Positions 5,618 to 13,402 of a stretch of 15,386 bases of DNA are shown in pieces (within the stretch, counting starts at the first letter, position 1; every line of letters starts with the position of its first letter). This DNA is from JBCBKZ01 sp039026975 (lineage in GTDB: Bacteria; Bacteroidota; Bacteroidia; J057): contig JBCCLI010000131.1 of assembly GCA_039026975.1 (NCBI GenBank), positions 1-15,386 of the forward strand. Direction: 5' to 3'. A model generated the notes under the pieces. That model ran no database searches, was not told where the DNA came from, and saw only the letters and a list, made by a program, of their open reading frames with translations. The translations under genes and the position numbers were made by a program.

Positions 5618-7891
5618 ATGTTGAATAGGCGACTCATCCATGCGGTTTTATACTGGTTCCTTACGGTAGGAGGGATGGCTATGGCCTATGCACAAATTCC
5701 TGGAGGTAGTAATCCCTATGATACAGGATTTAACCAGAGAAGAAATTCCTACGATCCATTTTCTCAATTTTCCGGAGCGGACAGCCTCAATGCTGACAGC
5801 ACCCAAATAGAGGAAGAAGATATAGAACCTGATCTCTATTATGCCTCTCCCCTCAAAGTCTTTAGACATCAGGAAAAGTTAGCCCGAAAACCCTGGGATA
5901 TTAGAAACTTACTTATATGGGATGAGGTAGAAAAAGGGGACGGATTTTTATATCACCTGGGTCAAATAGGAAAACCTTATCGGATATTTGAGGATGGGAT
6001 GGATGAAAATATCCTCCAAAAGCCTTTTTGGGAAGATCCTATCATGAAGCGGTATAATAGATACGCCTTCTCGGCCAGGGAATCAGGCATTTACCTGGAT
6101 ACCAAGACTCCTTACATAAATATTGACATGATCCAGGGATCTGCACAGACCTCTACGGCCAATGTCCTAGTAGGAAGAAATATCACCCCCAGGTGGAATA
6201 TGGTGTTCAACTACAATAGGAAGAATGTAGTAGGTGCTTATTTGGATTTTAACACCGCCCATGAATCTGTTTCCCTAAGCTCTTATTATAAATCTAAATC
6301 TGACAGGTATCACCTCTTTGTAACGGGTGCTTACACGGAGATGAAGAATAGTTTTCATGGAGGTATTTACCTGGGACCGGACTCTATCTACCAGACTAAG
6401 GGGGGAATCATTCAGCAGAATGATTCTATCGTGGATGCTACCTATTCCAGGTCCAAGGAAGAAATAAGGCGCATGCTATCAGGCGCTGAAGCTAATCAGA
6501 TTCTTAGGTCTGTTTACCTGGATCAGTATTATCATTTACTGGGAGCAGATACTACAGTCCATAAATTTACTCTCCGCGTGGCGGGTCTATATGAGAAAGG
6601 ATACAGAAGATATATTGATAATGACCTTACTACAGGGGAGAGCCTGTCAGACTTAAGTTTTATCAGCACTCAGCCTGTTCCCCTCTATCCTACCTGGAAT
6701 ACAGATTCTACCTTTCTCTCAGAAGCGTACCGGACTACACGGGTAGGCCTATCAGGAGGGGCCTCTTACAGCATTAATGGACCGATACGTTTACAGGCAG
6801 ATGCTACATTTTCCCTGGGAAGGCTGGAGTGGCAGCAGGATAGTGGGAGAACAAACCAGAACACAGTAGACCAGGATTTATATGGGCAGCTGGATGTACC
6901 TGGTATCTCTGCCAGCATCAGAATTTTTAATAGGATTTCTACCCAATTAGATAATGAAAATAAAATCTCTCTGAGAGGAACTTTCTCGTTTTTGCCTAAA
7001 AAGCCTACCTACCAACTAGTAGAAGAAGTAGAAGTAGATTCGTTGGGGGTGAATAAGGTGCTGACTGAAAAGCCGCTAAAAGAGCCTGATGATAATTCTC
7101 CTAACCGAGCAGATGCTTTTTCTTCTCCTTTGACCTTAAGTGGAGAATATGATCAGTTTAGCCTAAATCCATCTCTCTTTCAGACCTTCTTCAAACCGAG
7201 GGGAAGTAATACATTTCAAGGGAACAGGGACCTGAAAAACCAAAATCTAACCAGGGTATCTGCCAGGTTAAGGTATACAAGACCAGCTAAGATCAGGAAT
7301 GAGGTGGACACTCTGCTGAGTAGCTTTTTTGAGGTAAAGGGGTTTTTCTCCCGTATGGGGCGGCCTATCTATTATGATACGGAACTCCAACCCCTTCAGG
7401 CTGCGACAGGTGAAAATGTAACCTGGGTAGGGGCAGAGGCCAGTTTCAGGACCAGGATATTTTGGAATATTTACACTCGCGGGAAGGTAGCCGTACAACA
7501 AGGGAGTAGCTCCGCCTCCACAGAATCTCCTCTAAGCCGATACGCAGAAAATATTCCAGATGCATACGGGACACTTTCTGTATTCTACCAAAGTACTAGC
7601 TTAGACATTGCAGATCTTATGCGGATTGGGTTTGATATACATGCTAACTCATCCTTCAATGGGATGACAGTTGATCCACTTTCCGGAGAATTTTTCCCCG
7701 CAAATTATGAGGTGCCCGGCTTTGCCAGAGTAGATGCCTACTTTGCGCTGAGGATTAAACGCACTTATGCATACCTGAAGGCGTCTAATGTCTCAGAAGG
7801 ATTTCCCCAACCGGTCTACTTTACTACGCCTCTCTACCCTATGCTCCAGCGTACCCTTACAGTAGGAGTGAATTGGTCATTCTTTGACTAA
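5618..7891 (+). CDS. Putative outer-membrane porin (Porin_10-like)
   Basis: This 757-residue protein starts with a signal peptide (MLNRRLIHAVLYWFLTVGGM..., predicted cleavage after AYA). An acidic, serine- and asparagine-rich stretch follows to about residue 75. From about residue 140 it shows alternating beta-strand patterns typical of an outer-membrane barrel, including TPYINIDMIQGSAQ, NITPRWNMVFNYNRKNVVGAY and a C-terminal strand RTLTVGVNWSFFD like the last strand of large Bacteroidota barrels. This agrees with the Bacteroidota Porin_10 'putative porin' family; substrate and true pore activity are unknown. I prefer the ATG at 5618 because it begins the signal peptide directly and the earlier TTG at 5588 lies in a -7 box. 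The gene probably has its own promoter after punA. Its stop codon overlaps that of rsmE, coming from the other strand. Confidence 0.82.
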   Translation: MLNRRLIHAVLYWFLTVGGMAMAYAQIPGGSNPYDTGFNQRRNSYDPFSQFSGADSLNADSTQIEEEDIEPDLYYASPLKVFRHQEKLARKPWDIRNLLIWDEVEKGDGFLYHLGQIGKPYRIFEDGMDENILQKPFWEDPIMKRYNRYAFSARESGIYLDTKTPYINIDMIQGSAQTSTANVLVGRNITPRWNMVFNYNRKNVVGAYLDFNTAHESVSLSSYYKSKSDRYHLFVTGAYTEMKNSFHGGIYLGPDSIYQTKGGIIQQNDSIVDATYSRSKEEIRRMLSGAEANQILRSVYLDQYYHLLGADTTVHKFTLRVAGLYEKGYRRYIDNDLTTGESLSDLSFISTQPVPLYPTWNTDSTFLSEAYRTTRVGLSGGASYSINGPIRLQADATFSLGRLEWQQDSGRTNQNTVDQDLYGQLDVPGISASIRIFNRISTQLDNENKISLRGTFSFLPKKPTYQLVEEVEVDSLGVNKVLTEKPLKEPDDNSPNRADAFSSPLTLSGEYDQFSLNPSLFQTFFKPRGSNTFQGNRDLKNQNLTRVSARLRYTRPAKIRNEVDTLLSSFFEVKGFFSRMGRPIYYDTELQPLQAATGENVTWVGAEASFRTRIFWNIYTRGKVAVQQGSSSASTESPLSRYAENIPDAYGTLSVFYQSTSLDIADLMRIGFDIHANSSFNGMTVDPLSGEFFPANYEVPGFARVDAYFALRIKRTYAYLKASNVSEGFPQPVYFTTPLYPMLQRTLTVGVNWSFFD

Positions 7892-8604
7892 TATCCTTGC
7901 ATGTATTTAATGGCAGATAAGACATAAACCCCTGCTGTTTCTGTCCGCAAGCGATTTTCTCCCAGGCTGACCTCCTGGAAACCAGCTGCTACTGTCTCCT
8001 GGATTTCCGCTTCACTAAAATCTCCCTCGGGACCTATCATGATCTGCATAGTAGGAGAGGCTTGAATCTCAGTTTGATAGGTAGATAAGGCAGCCTTAGC
8101 CTGACAGTGAGCGATTATTTTCACTGATGTTTCATCTACTTGTGTGGACAGATACTCCTGAATGGGAATAGCCTCTTGAAGGATAGGGAGAAAAGACCTT
8201 TTAGCTTGCTTGGTAGCTGATAGAATGATCTGCTCTAATCTTTGATGCTTGTACTTGAAGAATTTAATGGTGTGATCACAAATGATAGGAGTAATTTCAT
8301 TTACCCCAAGTTCTACCGCTTTCTCTATCATCCACTCAAACCTGTCCTTTAACCTAAGGGGGGATACAGCCAGCTGGAGAGAGGAGGATTTTTCTCCCCA
8401 GCCTGTGAATGTATGTAGAATGTCCAGGACTACTGCCTGCTTTCCAGCCTGGGTAACGGTAGCTTCAAATGCAGTGCCCTTTCCATCTATGCACATAAGC
8501 TGATCACCCACTTTATGCCTCAATACCTGGACAGCGTGCTTAGCCTCCTGCCCGCTGAGGGACAGTTGATGTTCATCTAGCCTGCTAGCAAAAAATATCT
8601 GCAT
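7888..8604 (-). CDS. rsmE: 16S rRNA (uracil-1498-N3)-methyltransferase RsmE
   Basis: RsmE methylates N3 of U1498 in 16S rRNA using S-adenosylmethionine. The 238-residue product has an N-terminal PUA-like part (SGQEAKHAVQVLRHKVGD at about residues 17-34). The SPOUT methyltransferase domain follows, with KAVELGVNEITPI, then the two SAM-binding knot motifs MIGPEGDFSEAEI and LGENRLRTETAGVYVL near the C-terminus. The frame is open further upstream to an ATG at 8646, but the family begins at about MQIFFASRL, so I chose the ATG at 8604. The gene is divergent from the DUF4271 gene. It converges on the porin gene so tightly that its TAG (read from 7890 to 7888) shares bases with the porin TAA (7889-7891). 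Confidence 0.95.
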   Translation of the reverse strand: MQIFFASRLDEHQLSLSGQEAKHAVQVLRHKVGDQLMCIDGKGTAFEATVTQAGKQAVVLDILHTFTGWGEKSSSLQLAVSPLRLKDRFEWMIEKAVELGVNEITPIICDHTIKFFKYKHQRLEQIILSATKQAKRSFLPILQEAIPIQEYLSTQVDETSVKIIAHCQAKAALSTYQTEIQASPTMQIMIGPEGDFSEAEIQETVAAGFQEVSLGENRLRTETAGVYVLSAIKYMQGY

Positions 8605-8728
8605 AAAGTTAAGGTGAGGATTTCTACTCAATATTACCTTCTCCATTCTCCGCTGTCAACATCTAGGAGAATTTTTATGCCTTGAAAGCTAATTAGGCAG
8701 GCTGTAGCTGACAGTTAGGTGATTTTAG

Positions 8729-8736
8729 TAACTTCG
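8729..8736 (+). promoter_or_regulatory. Possible -7 element for the DUF4271-hemC-hemD operon
   Basis: TAACTTCG differs from TAnnTTTG at one base and lies 24 bp before the ATG at 8761. The -33 position holds CTG (8708-8710, 18-nt spacing) rather than TTG. It is a plausible but unproven promoter. Confidence 0.3.
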
Positions 8737-8760
8737 CGCGAACATGGTCTTTCTTCTTTT

Positions 8761-10293
8761 ATGATAAAACGATTGATTCGGTTAGGGGTGGGTGGATTTC
8801 TGATCCTTATGTCTTTTTCTCTGCTAGGGAAAGATACCCTTACCTATGAGCTGGAAGCTCTATGGAACCTGGACCAAAACTGGAAAGATGTAGAGGGAAG
8901 AGAATACCAAATCCCTTTTTGGAATGAAGATAAGTCTGAATGGGAAGTCTCTCTTACGTTCTCGCTTCCGTGCTCTCCTGATGATACTGTTTATCTGTGG
9001 TTCGAGCGGCTCATATGGCAGGCAGAGATAGAGTTTAATCAATACTATGTAAACGTAAGCCGTACCCCTTTTCAGGGCTTCGCTATTCCGCTCTCCCCTG
9101 ACTGGTTTCAGGAAGAGAATAAGCTTAAGGTGAGTCTCATCCAGGTAGATTTCAGGAAGATGTATCCCCCTCGCTTTCTGGGGATACTGGATGGCGTGTA
9201 CCTACTAAATAAGGAACAGCTAACTCAGTGGCAGGCAGATATTCTCCCTCGGGCAGAAATGGCAGATACTGTGGCTATAATAGCTCCTTACTATGGGGAA
9301 AATGTATACGGCTTTGATAGAAGCCTTGCCCTTAGAAATCTACTTCCTGTGATTAATGAGCGATTAAAACATATATATTTCGCCTATGAACCAGACAGGG
9401 AACTAAGGTATCTTTGTAAGGAATTAGGGCTGATTCGTGTGGATTCTCTCACGGAGGATACACAAGTGGCTTGGGTGCACGCATATAAATATGAGGCTAG
9501 TACTTTTCCTTATCCTACAGAATTCTGGCTGGATGAACGTGGAAATAGGAGTAGTGGATACGGCACCTTCAGGTCTTTGAACCAAGCTTCTATCCAGGAA
9601 GATCCTCAGGGATATAGTTTGGGATTAGTATTGATGATGTGCTTTCCTGTCCTGGGCTTGTTTATCATGAAGCTGTTAAATCCTGCCTTTATTCAGTCCC
9701 TTCTTGGTTTGTTCATAAGCCCTAAGCTATTCATAGATACATTTGTAGAGTCTACCTACTCAAACTTGGGACTCCTCTTTATTCTTATTCTCATGAAGGT
9801 ACTGGCATTAGCCTTCTTTCTTTCCTTGCTTCTATATTATGTGAGTATGGAGAATCAGTGGGGGGTGCTGAGCCTGTTAAAGACTTCAAGCCTGGCAGGT
9901 AATTTCTTCTACGGAACCCAAACTCTTAGTGGGCTATTTTGGAAGAGTATGCTCTTACTAAGTGCATGGGTAGGGGTTCAGTATATCCTTTTGAGTATCA
10001 TAGGGGCTGTGTATAGGATTAAAAACTTAGCTATGGGCGTTTTTAATTTGGAAATAGTAGGGGGATATCCGCTCATACTATTTTTGTCCATCCCACTAAG
10101 TCTAATGTTTTTTACCCCCTCTTTATGGGGTGGGGTATGGAAGTGGGTATTGATATTACTTTTACTCACCTATTTCTTACGTAAAATCTATGTTCAATAT
10201 GTAGGGTTAGATAGGCTCTTTACATTTTCCTATGGGATGAAAATTTTATATATTTGCGCCTTTAATATGCTACCATACATCATATGGTTGTAG
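8761..10293 (+). CDS. DUF4271 membrane protein with an extracytoplasmic N-terminal beta-sandwich-like domain
   Basis: The 510-residue product has three parts. Residues 1-23 are a signal peptide or membrane anchor. Residues about 25-155 resemble the sugar-binding beta-sandwich at the N-terminus of GH2-type glycosidases: WN...W.VSLTFSLP, then YLWFERLIWQAEIEFNQYYV, TPFQGFAIPL and EENKLKVSLIQVDF. A middle region (about 160-275) that I do not recognise contains IYFAYEPDRELRYLCKELGL. The C-terminal third has about six membrane segments (near 285-306, 336-361, 396-418, 438-455, 461-480, 493-510) and fits DUF4271, a Bacteroidota membrane family of unknown function. The ATG at 8761 is preferred over the GTG at 8719 because it starts the signal sequence. 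hemC follows after 19 bp, indicating an operon. The DUF4271 assignment rests on membrane layout and on its position near hemD; the GH2-like call is pattern-based inference. No glycosidase catalytic domain is present. Confidence 0.7.
   Translation: MIKRLIRLGVGGFLILMSFSLLGKDTLTYELEALWNLDQNWKDVEGREYQIPFWNEDKSEWEVSLTFSLPCSPDDTVYLWFERLIWQAEIEFNQYYVNVSRTPFQGFAIPLSPDWFQEENKLKVSLIQVDFRKMYPPRFLGILDGVYLLNKEQLTQWQADILPRAEMADTVAIIAPYYGENVYGFDRSLALRNLLPVINERLKHIYFAYEPDRELRYLCKELGLIRVDSLTEDTQVAWVHAYKYEASTFPYPTEFWLDERGNRSSGYGTFRSLNQASIQEDPQGYSLGLVLMMCFPVLGLFIMKLLNPAFIQSLLGLFISPKLFIDTFVESTYSNLGLLFILILMKVLALAFFLSLLLYYVSMENQWGVLSLLKTSSLAGNFFYGTQTLSGLFWKSMLLLSAWVGVQYILLSIIGAVYRIKNLAMGVFNLEIVGGYPLILFLSIPLSLMFFTPSLWGGVWKWVLILLLLTYFLRKIYVQYVGLDRLFTFSYGMKILYICAFNMLPYIIWL
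10249..10256 (+). promoter_or_regulatory. Possible internal -7 element before hemC
   Basis: TATATTTG matches TAnnTTTG exactly inside the 3' end of the DUF4271 gene, 56 bp before the hemC ATG. TTT (10226-10228) lies about 20 nt upstream in place of TTG. AT-rich coding sequence makes chance matches likely. Confidence 0.22.
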
Positions 10294-10312
10294 TATTTGT
10301 GAAGTGTGATAC

Positions 10313-11203
10313 ATGCACGTAAGAATAGGAACTAGAGGCAGTAAATTAGCCCTTTGGCAGGCAAGATTAGTGCAGAGGAAGCTAGAAGAAGCCGGATTAC
10401 AGTCAGAGATAGTGGAGATTGAAACAGTGGGGGACCAGGTGCAGGGTGTACCCCTGCATGAAGTTGGTGGCGTGGGGTTATTTACTAAAGCACTGGATAA
10501 GGCGTTAATGGAGCGTGCAGTAGATATTGCGGTTCATAGCGCTAAAGATATACCCTCTGTTATAGAAGACGAGCTGGAGATAATAGCCTTCCTGGAAAGA
10601 GAAGACCCCAGAGACGTGTTGCTGGCAACTTCTGAAGAAGTTTCTCTAGAGAACCTATCTAGGTCATGGGTAGTAGGTACTTCCTCCTTACGTAGATCAG
10701 CTTTACTAAAAAACTACTTCCGGCATGTAGAGGTAAAAGATATCCGGGGAAATGTAGATACCCGCGTGGATAAGCTGGAAAGTGGGGCATATGATGCCAT
10801 TATGCTTGCTTATGCAGGTGTCAAAAGAATGGGTTTTGAATCTTTGATAGTGCAAAAATTTAATATCCATTCTATTACTTCGGCAGTAGGTCAGGGTGCC
10901 ATAGCTATTATGGCTTCAAAAAAATCTAAATATACAGACGCTATTCAATCGATTCTGAATCATAGAGAAACCGAATTAGCACTCCGCTGCGAGCGGTCTT
11001 TCCTGAGAACCATAGAGGGAGGATGTAAGGTTCCTGTATTTGGGTATGCCCACGTACAGGGAGGTGCTATCTATTTTCATGGCGGTATGGCCAGAGAAGA
11101 TGGTTCTGAGGTGTTTCGTGAAAAGGTAGAAGGCGCTGTAGAGAACGGGATAAAGCTTGGAAACAAAGTAGCCCAAGTCATATTGAATCAAGTAAACTCA
11201 TAA
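10313..11203 (+). CDS. hemC: Hydroxymethylbilane synthase (porphobilinogen deaminase)
   Basis: HemC joins four porphobilinogen molecules into hydroxymethylbilane in the cytoplasm, a step of haem and other tetrapyrrole synthesis. The 296-residue protein starts with the typical RIGTRGSKLALWQA. It contains VHSAKDIP with the catalytic Asp79, VGTSSLRR (121-128) and DIRGNVDTR (143-151), whose arginines bind the substrate carboxylates. EGGCKVPVFGYA holds Cys238, to which the dipyrromethane cofactor is attached. Length and key residues are complete, so it should be active. It sits 19 bp after the DUF4271 gene and 11 bp before hemD, in one operon whose next enzyme uses its product. Confidence 0.98.
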   Translation: MHVRIGTRGSKLALWQARLVQRKLEEAGLQSEIVEIETVGDQVQGVPLHEVGGVGLFTKALDKALMERAVDIAVHSAKDIPSVIEDELEIIAFLEREDPRDVLLATSEEVSLENLSRSWVVGTSSLRRSALLKNYFRHVEVKDIRGNVDTRVDKLESGAYDAIMLAYAGVKRMGFESLIVQKFNIHSITSAVGQGAIAIMASKKSKYTDAIQSILNHRETELALRCERSFLRTIEGGCKVPVFGYAHVQGGAIYFHGGMAREDGSEVFREKVEGAVENGIKLGNKVAQVILNQVNS

Positions 11204-11214
11204 TTCTCAGGTGC

Positions 11215-11976
11215 ATGGACCCGAAGAAAATCAATAGTATTTTAATTTCTCAACCAGCTCCCTCAAGTAAAAATTCTCCTTATTTTAGACTGGCTGAAAA
11301 TTATAACATTGATGTCCAGTTCAGGAAATTTATCCAGGTTGAAGGGGTAAGCCTCAATGATTTTAGAAAGCAGGGAATACAGCCCTTAGACTTTTCTGCT
11401 GTGATTTTTACCAGCAAAGTAGCTGTAGATCATTTTTTCAGGCTTATGGAAGAAATGAGGGCAGAGATGCCACCTGACACCAAGTACTTCTGTGTGAGTG
11501 AGGCTACTTCCAAATATCTGCAAAAATACATTGTCATTAGGAAGAGAAAGCTGTTTGTGGGAGATAGAACAGCGATGGACTTAGCGCCCTATGTGCAGAA
11601 GCACAAATCAGAAAAGTTTCTCTTTCCCTGTAGTAATATCCACCATAGGAAGCTTCCTGACTTCATGAGAGAAAAGGAAATGGATATAACAGAATCAGTG
11701 ATCTATGAGACAGTAGCTAGTGATCTTTCGGATCTTAGTGATGTGACATTTGACTTGATTTGTTTCTTCTCTCCTTCCGGGCTGCAGTCTTTATTCAAGA
11801 ATTTCCCTGATTTCCAGCAAAATGATACGAGAATAGGGGTATTTGGACCCACCACAGCTAAAGAAGCGCATAAAATGGGACTGGATGTAGTAATAGAAGC
11901 TCCCAGACCTAATGTGCCTTCTATGACAGCAGCCATAGAATCTTATTTAAAGGAAATAGGGCAAGAAAGATTATAG
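11215..11976 (+). CDS. hemD: Uroporphyrinogen-III synthase
   Basis: HemD cyclises hydroxymethylbilane with inversion of ring D to give uroporphyrinogen III. The 253-residue protein has the two-lobed HemD layout: lobe one begins with SILISQPAP and contains AVIFTSKVAVDHFF, and the second has FLFPCSNIHHRKLPDFM, VIYETVAS, ICFFSPSGLQSLF and IGVFGPTTAKEAHKMGLDV. The KSPYFRLAENYNI start and FIQV segment match Bacteroidota HemD proteins. Sequence conservation is low in this family, but the position directly after hemC makes the call firm. A possible terminator hairpin follows 24 bp after the stop, so this is probably the last gene of the haem operon. Confidence 0.95.
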   Translation: MDPKKINSILISQPAPSSKNSPYFRLAENYNIDVQFRKFIQVEGVSLNDFRKQGIQPLDFSAVIFTSKVAVDHFFRLMEEMRAEMPPDTKYFCVSEATSKYLQKYIVIRKRKLFVGDRTAMDLAPYVQKHKSEKFLFPCSNIHHRKLPDFMREKEMDITESVIYETVASDLSDLSDVTFDLICFFSPSGLQSLFKNFPDFQQNDTRIGVFGPTTAKEAHKMGLDVVIEAPRPNVPSMTAAIESYLKEIGQERL

Positions 11977-11999
11977 GTGATCCGGTAGTAGAGAATAAG

Positions 12000-12030
12000 A
12001 GATAACAGAACAGAAAAATTCTGGTTATCT
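12000..12030 (+). terminator. Possible terminator hairpin after hemD
   Basis: AGATAAC (12000-12006) pairs with GTTATCT (12024-12030), and inside it CAGAA pairs with TTCTG around an AAA loop, leaving a 4-nt bulge on the left side. No T-run follows, so it may be a weak terminator or an RNA-stabilising hairpin. Confidence 0.4.
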
Positions 12031-12116
12031 ATGATATATACTAGCACAGCTTCCTGAATTATAGGAAAATTCGAAGAAGAAAGTAGGGGCGAATGCTTAT
12101 TATTTGTCTTTACAAT

Positions 12117-12136
12117 AGTATATTACCATGTATACT
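12117..12136. promoter_or_regulatory. Inverted repeat upstream of the porP-like gene
   Basis: AGTATA (12117-12122) and TATACT (12131-12136) form 6-bp arms with an 8-nt spacer, 70 bp before the porP-like ATG. It lies where an operator would be expected, but AT-rich symmetry of this size can arise by chance. I find no clean TAnnTTTG promoter in the 229-bp gap between hemD and this gene. Confidence 0.25.
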
Positions 12137-12205
12137 GGTTGGTCTGTTAGTATGTAGATAGATGAACAGACATAGAACGTATAAATTCTCTACGATTTCT
12201 AGCTT

Positions 12206-13189
12206 ATGTTGAAGAAAGGTTTCCTGCTCATTGGGATTTTATGCATACTGGTTCTTCAGGGTATCTCTCAGGTGTTCATCCAGAACACCCTCTACCCATA
12301 TAACCGGTTTGTGTATAACCCTGCTGCTGCGGGAACGTCAGAAGGGACTCAACTTGCTTTGATGGGAAGGTTGCAGTGGCTGGGGATAGATGGCGGACCT
12401 AGACTTGTAACGGCTTCTATAAACACACCTTTAGAAAGACTTCAGTCAGGAGTAGGCATACATTTCATTTTAGATGAGTTAGGTCCATTATCTACTACGG
12501 GTGCTAACGCCTCCTATGCCTACCACTTTCAGCTACGCCCAGGAGATGTAACTTCTCCTCGTATAAGCATAGGGGCCTCAGCTGGAATTCTTCAAAAGAG
12601 AATAGACGGGTCTGACTTTATATACGATCAGACGGGCGGGATAGATCCTGTAGTCCCTACCACCAATAACAGCACCATAGTCCCTAATTTAGCAGCAGGA
12701 ATTTACTTGACATTACCGGATGATAGGTTATTTGTGGGACTATCTGGTCAGGACTTATTAGAGCCATCACTTGAAGATTTATTGGGAGTAAGTGGTATAG
12801 GAGAGGATTCTAAAGTCAGCAGGTCATTTTACCTGATGGGTGGATATAGGATTGACCTTCCTGGAAGAGATATTACCATACAGCCTACCTTCATGGGAAG
12901 GGCAGAGGGAAGCTTTTCCTCCTTCCAGTTTGACTTGAGTACCTACGTACATATACGGTCTTTAATTACATTGGGAGTTTCTCACAGATTCTATAATGAT
13001 TCCTTTTCTGGGATGGCAGGATTTAGAATTACAGAGAACACTTTCTTGGGGTATGCTTTTGACTACACAGTGTCAGATTTGAATGCAAATGGGGATTTAT
13101 CCTCCCATGAAATCTTTCTATCTTACACTTTCAGAACGGCAAAAAGAACAAAAGGTCCATTGGATAACGTGATAAAGAAGCCAAGATAA
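12206..13189 (+). CDS. Type IX secretion system membrane protein, PorP/SprF family
   Basis: PorP/SprF proteins are outer-membrane barrel proteins needed for type IX secretion; some members work with surface-adhesin substrates such as SprB. The 327-residue product starts with a clear signal peptide (MLKKGFLLIGILCILVLQGISQ) followed by QNTLYPYNRFVYNPAAAG, the family's N-terminal NPAxAG signature. Repeated beta-strand stretches (SGVGIHFILDELGPLSTTGANASYAYHFQ, NLAAGIYLTLPDDRLFVGLSGQDL, MAGFRITENTFLGYAFDYT) end in HEIFLSYTFR, as expected for the final barrel strand. Its place directly before gldK mirrors the porP-porK-porL order of Porphyromonas, so it is likely the core-locus paralogue and not one of the scattered copies. 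A gap of 213 bp separates it from gldK. The gene is complete, with the ATG at 12206 beginning the signal peptide. Confidence 0.93.
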   Translation: MLKKGFLLIGILCILVLQGISQVFIQNTLYPYNRFVYNPAAAGTSEGTQLALMGRLQWLGIDGGPRLVTASINTPLERLQSGVGIHFILDELGPLSTTGANASYAYHFQLRPGDVTSPRISIGASAGILQKRIDGSDFIYDQTGGIDPVVPTTNNSTIVPNLAAGIYLTLPDDRLFVGLSGQDLLEPSLEDLLGVSGIGEDSKVSRSFYLMGGYRIDLPGRDITIQPTFMGRAEGSFSSFQFDLSTYVHIRSLITLGVSHRFYNDSFSGMAGFRITENTFLGYAFDYTVSDLNANGDLSSHEIFLSYTFRTAKRTKGPLDNVIKKPR

Positions 13190-13344
13190 GGGCTTAAGTA
13201 GTAAGCTATATTAACCTGTTAATTGGCTGTGTTAAGAAAAAATGGATATTACTTTTAAATAATTCAATATTGTTCCTAAAATAGCGTAATAAAGGTTCAA
13301 GACTTTTTCTGTTGCGGCATGAATTATGCAGGAAGAGTATAAAT

Positions 13345-13364
13345 ATATGACTAAACGGTCATAT
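13345..13364. promoter_or_regulatory. Perfect inverted repeat (candidate operator) before gldK
   Basis: ATATGACTAAACGGTCATAT has perfect 7-bp arms with a 6-nt centre, 38 bp before the gldK ATG. The core TGAC-N6-GTCA looks like many TetR-family operators. It could also form a hairpin in the leader. No TAnnTTTG box was found in the 213-bp porP-gldK gap, so the gldK promoter, if any, is not identified. Confidence 0.45.
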
Positions 13365-13402
13365 TCAAGTAGAATGTATACTTATTGAAACTAGTGTAGA
13401 AA

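Noticed and set aside
13192..13206. Hairpin GCTTA-AGTAG-TAAGC just after the porP-like gene as a terminator
   Set aside because: The stem is only 5 bp and no T-run follows, so it is too weak to call.
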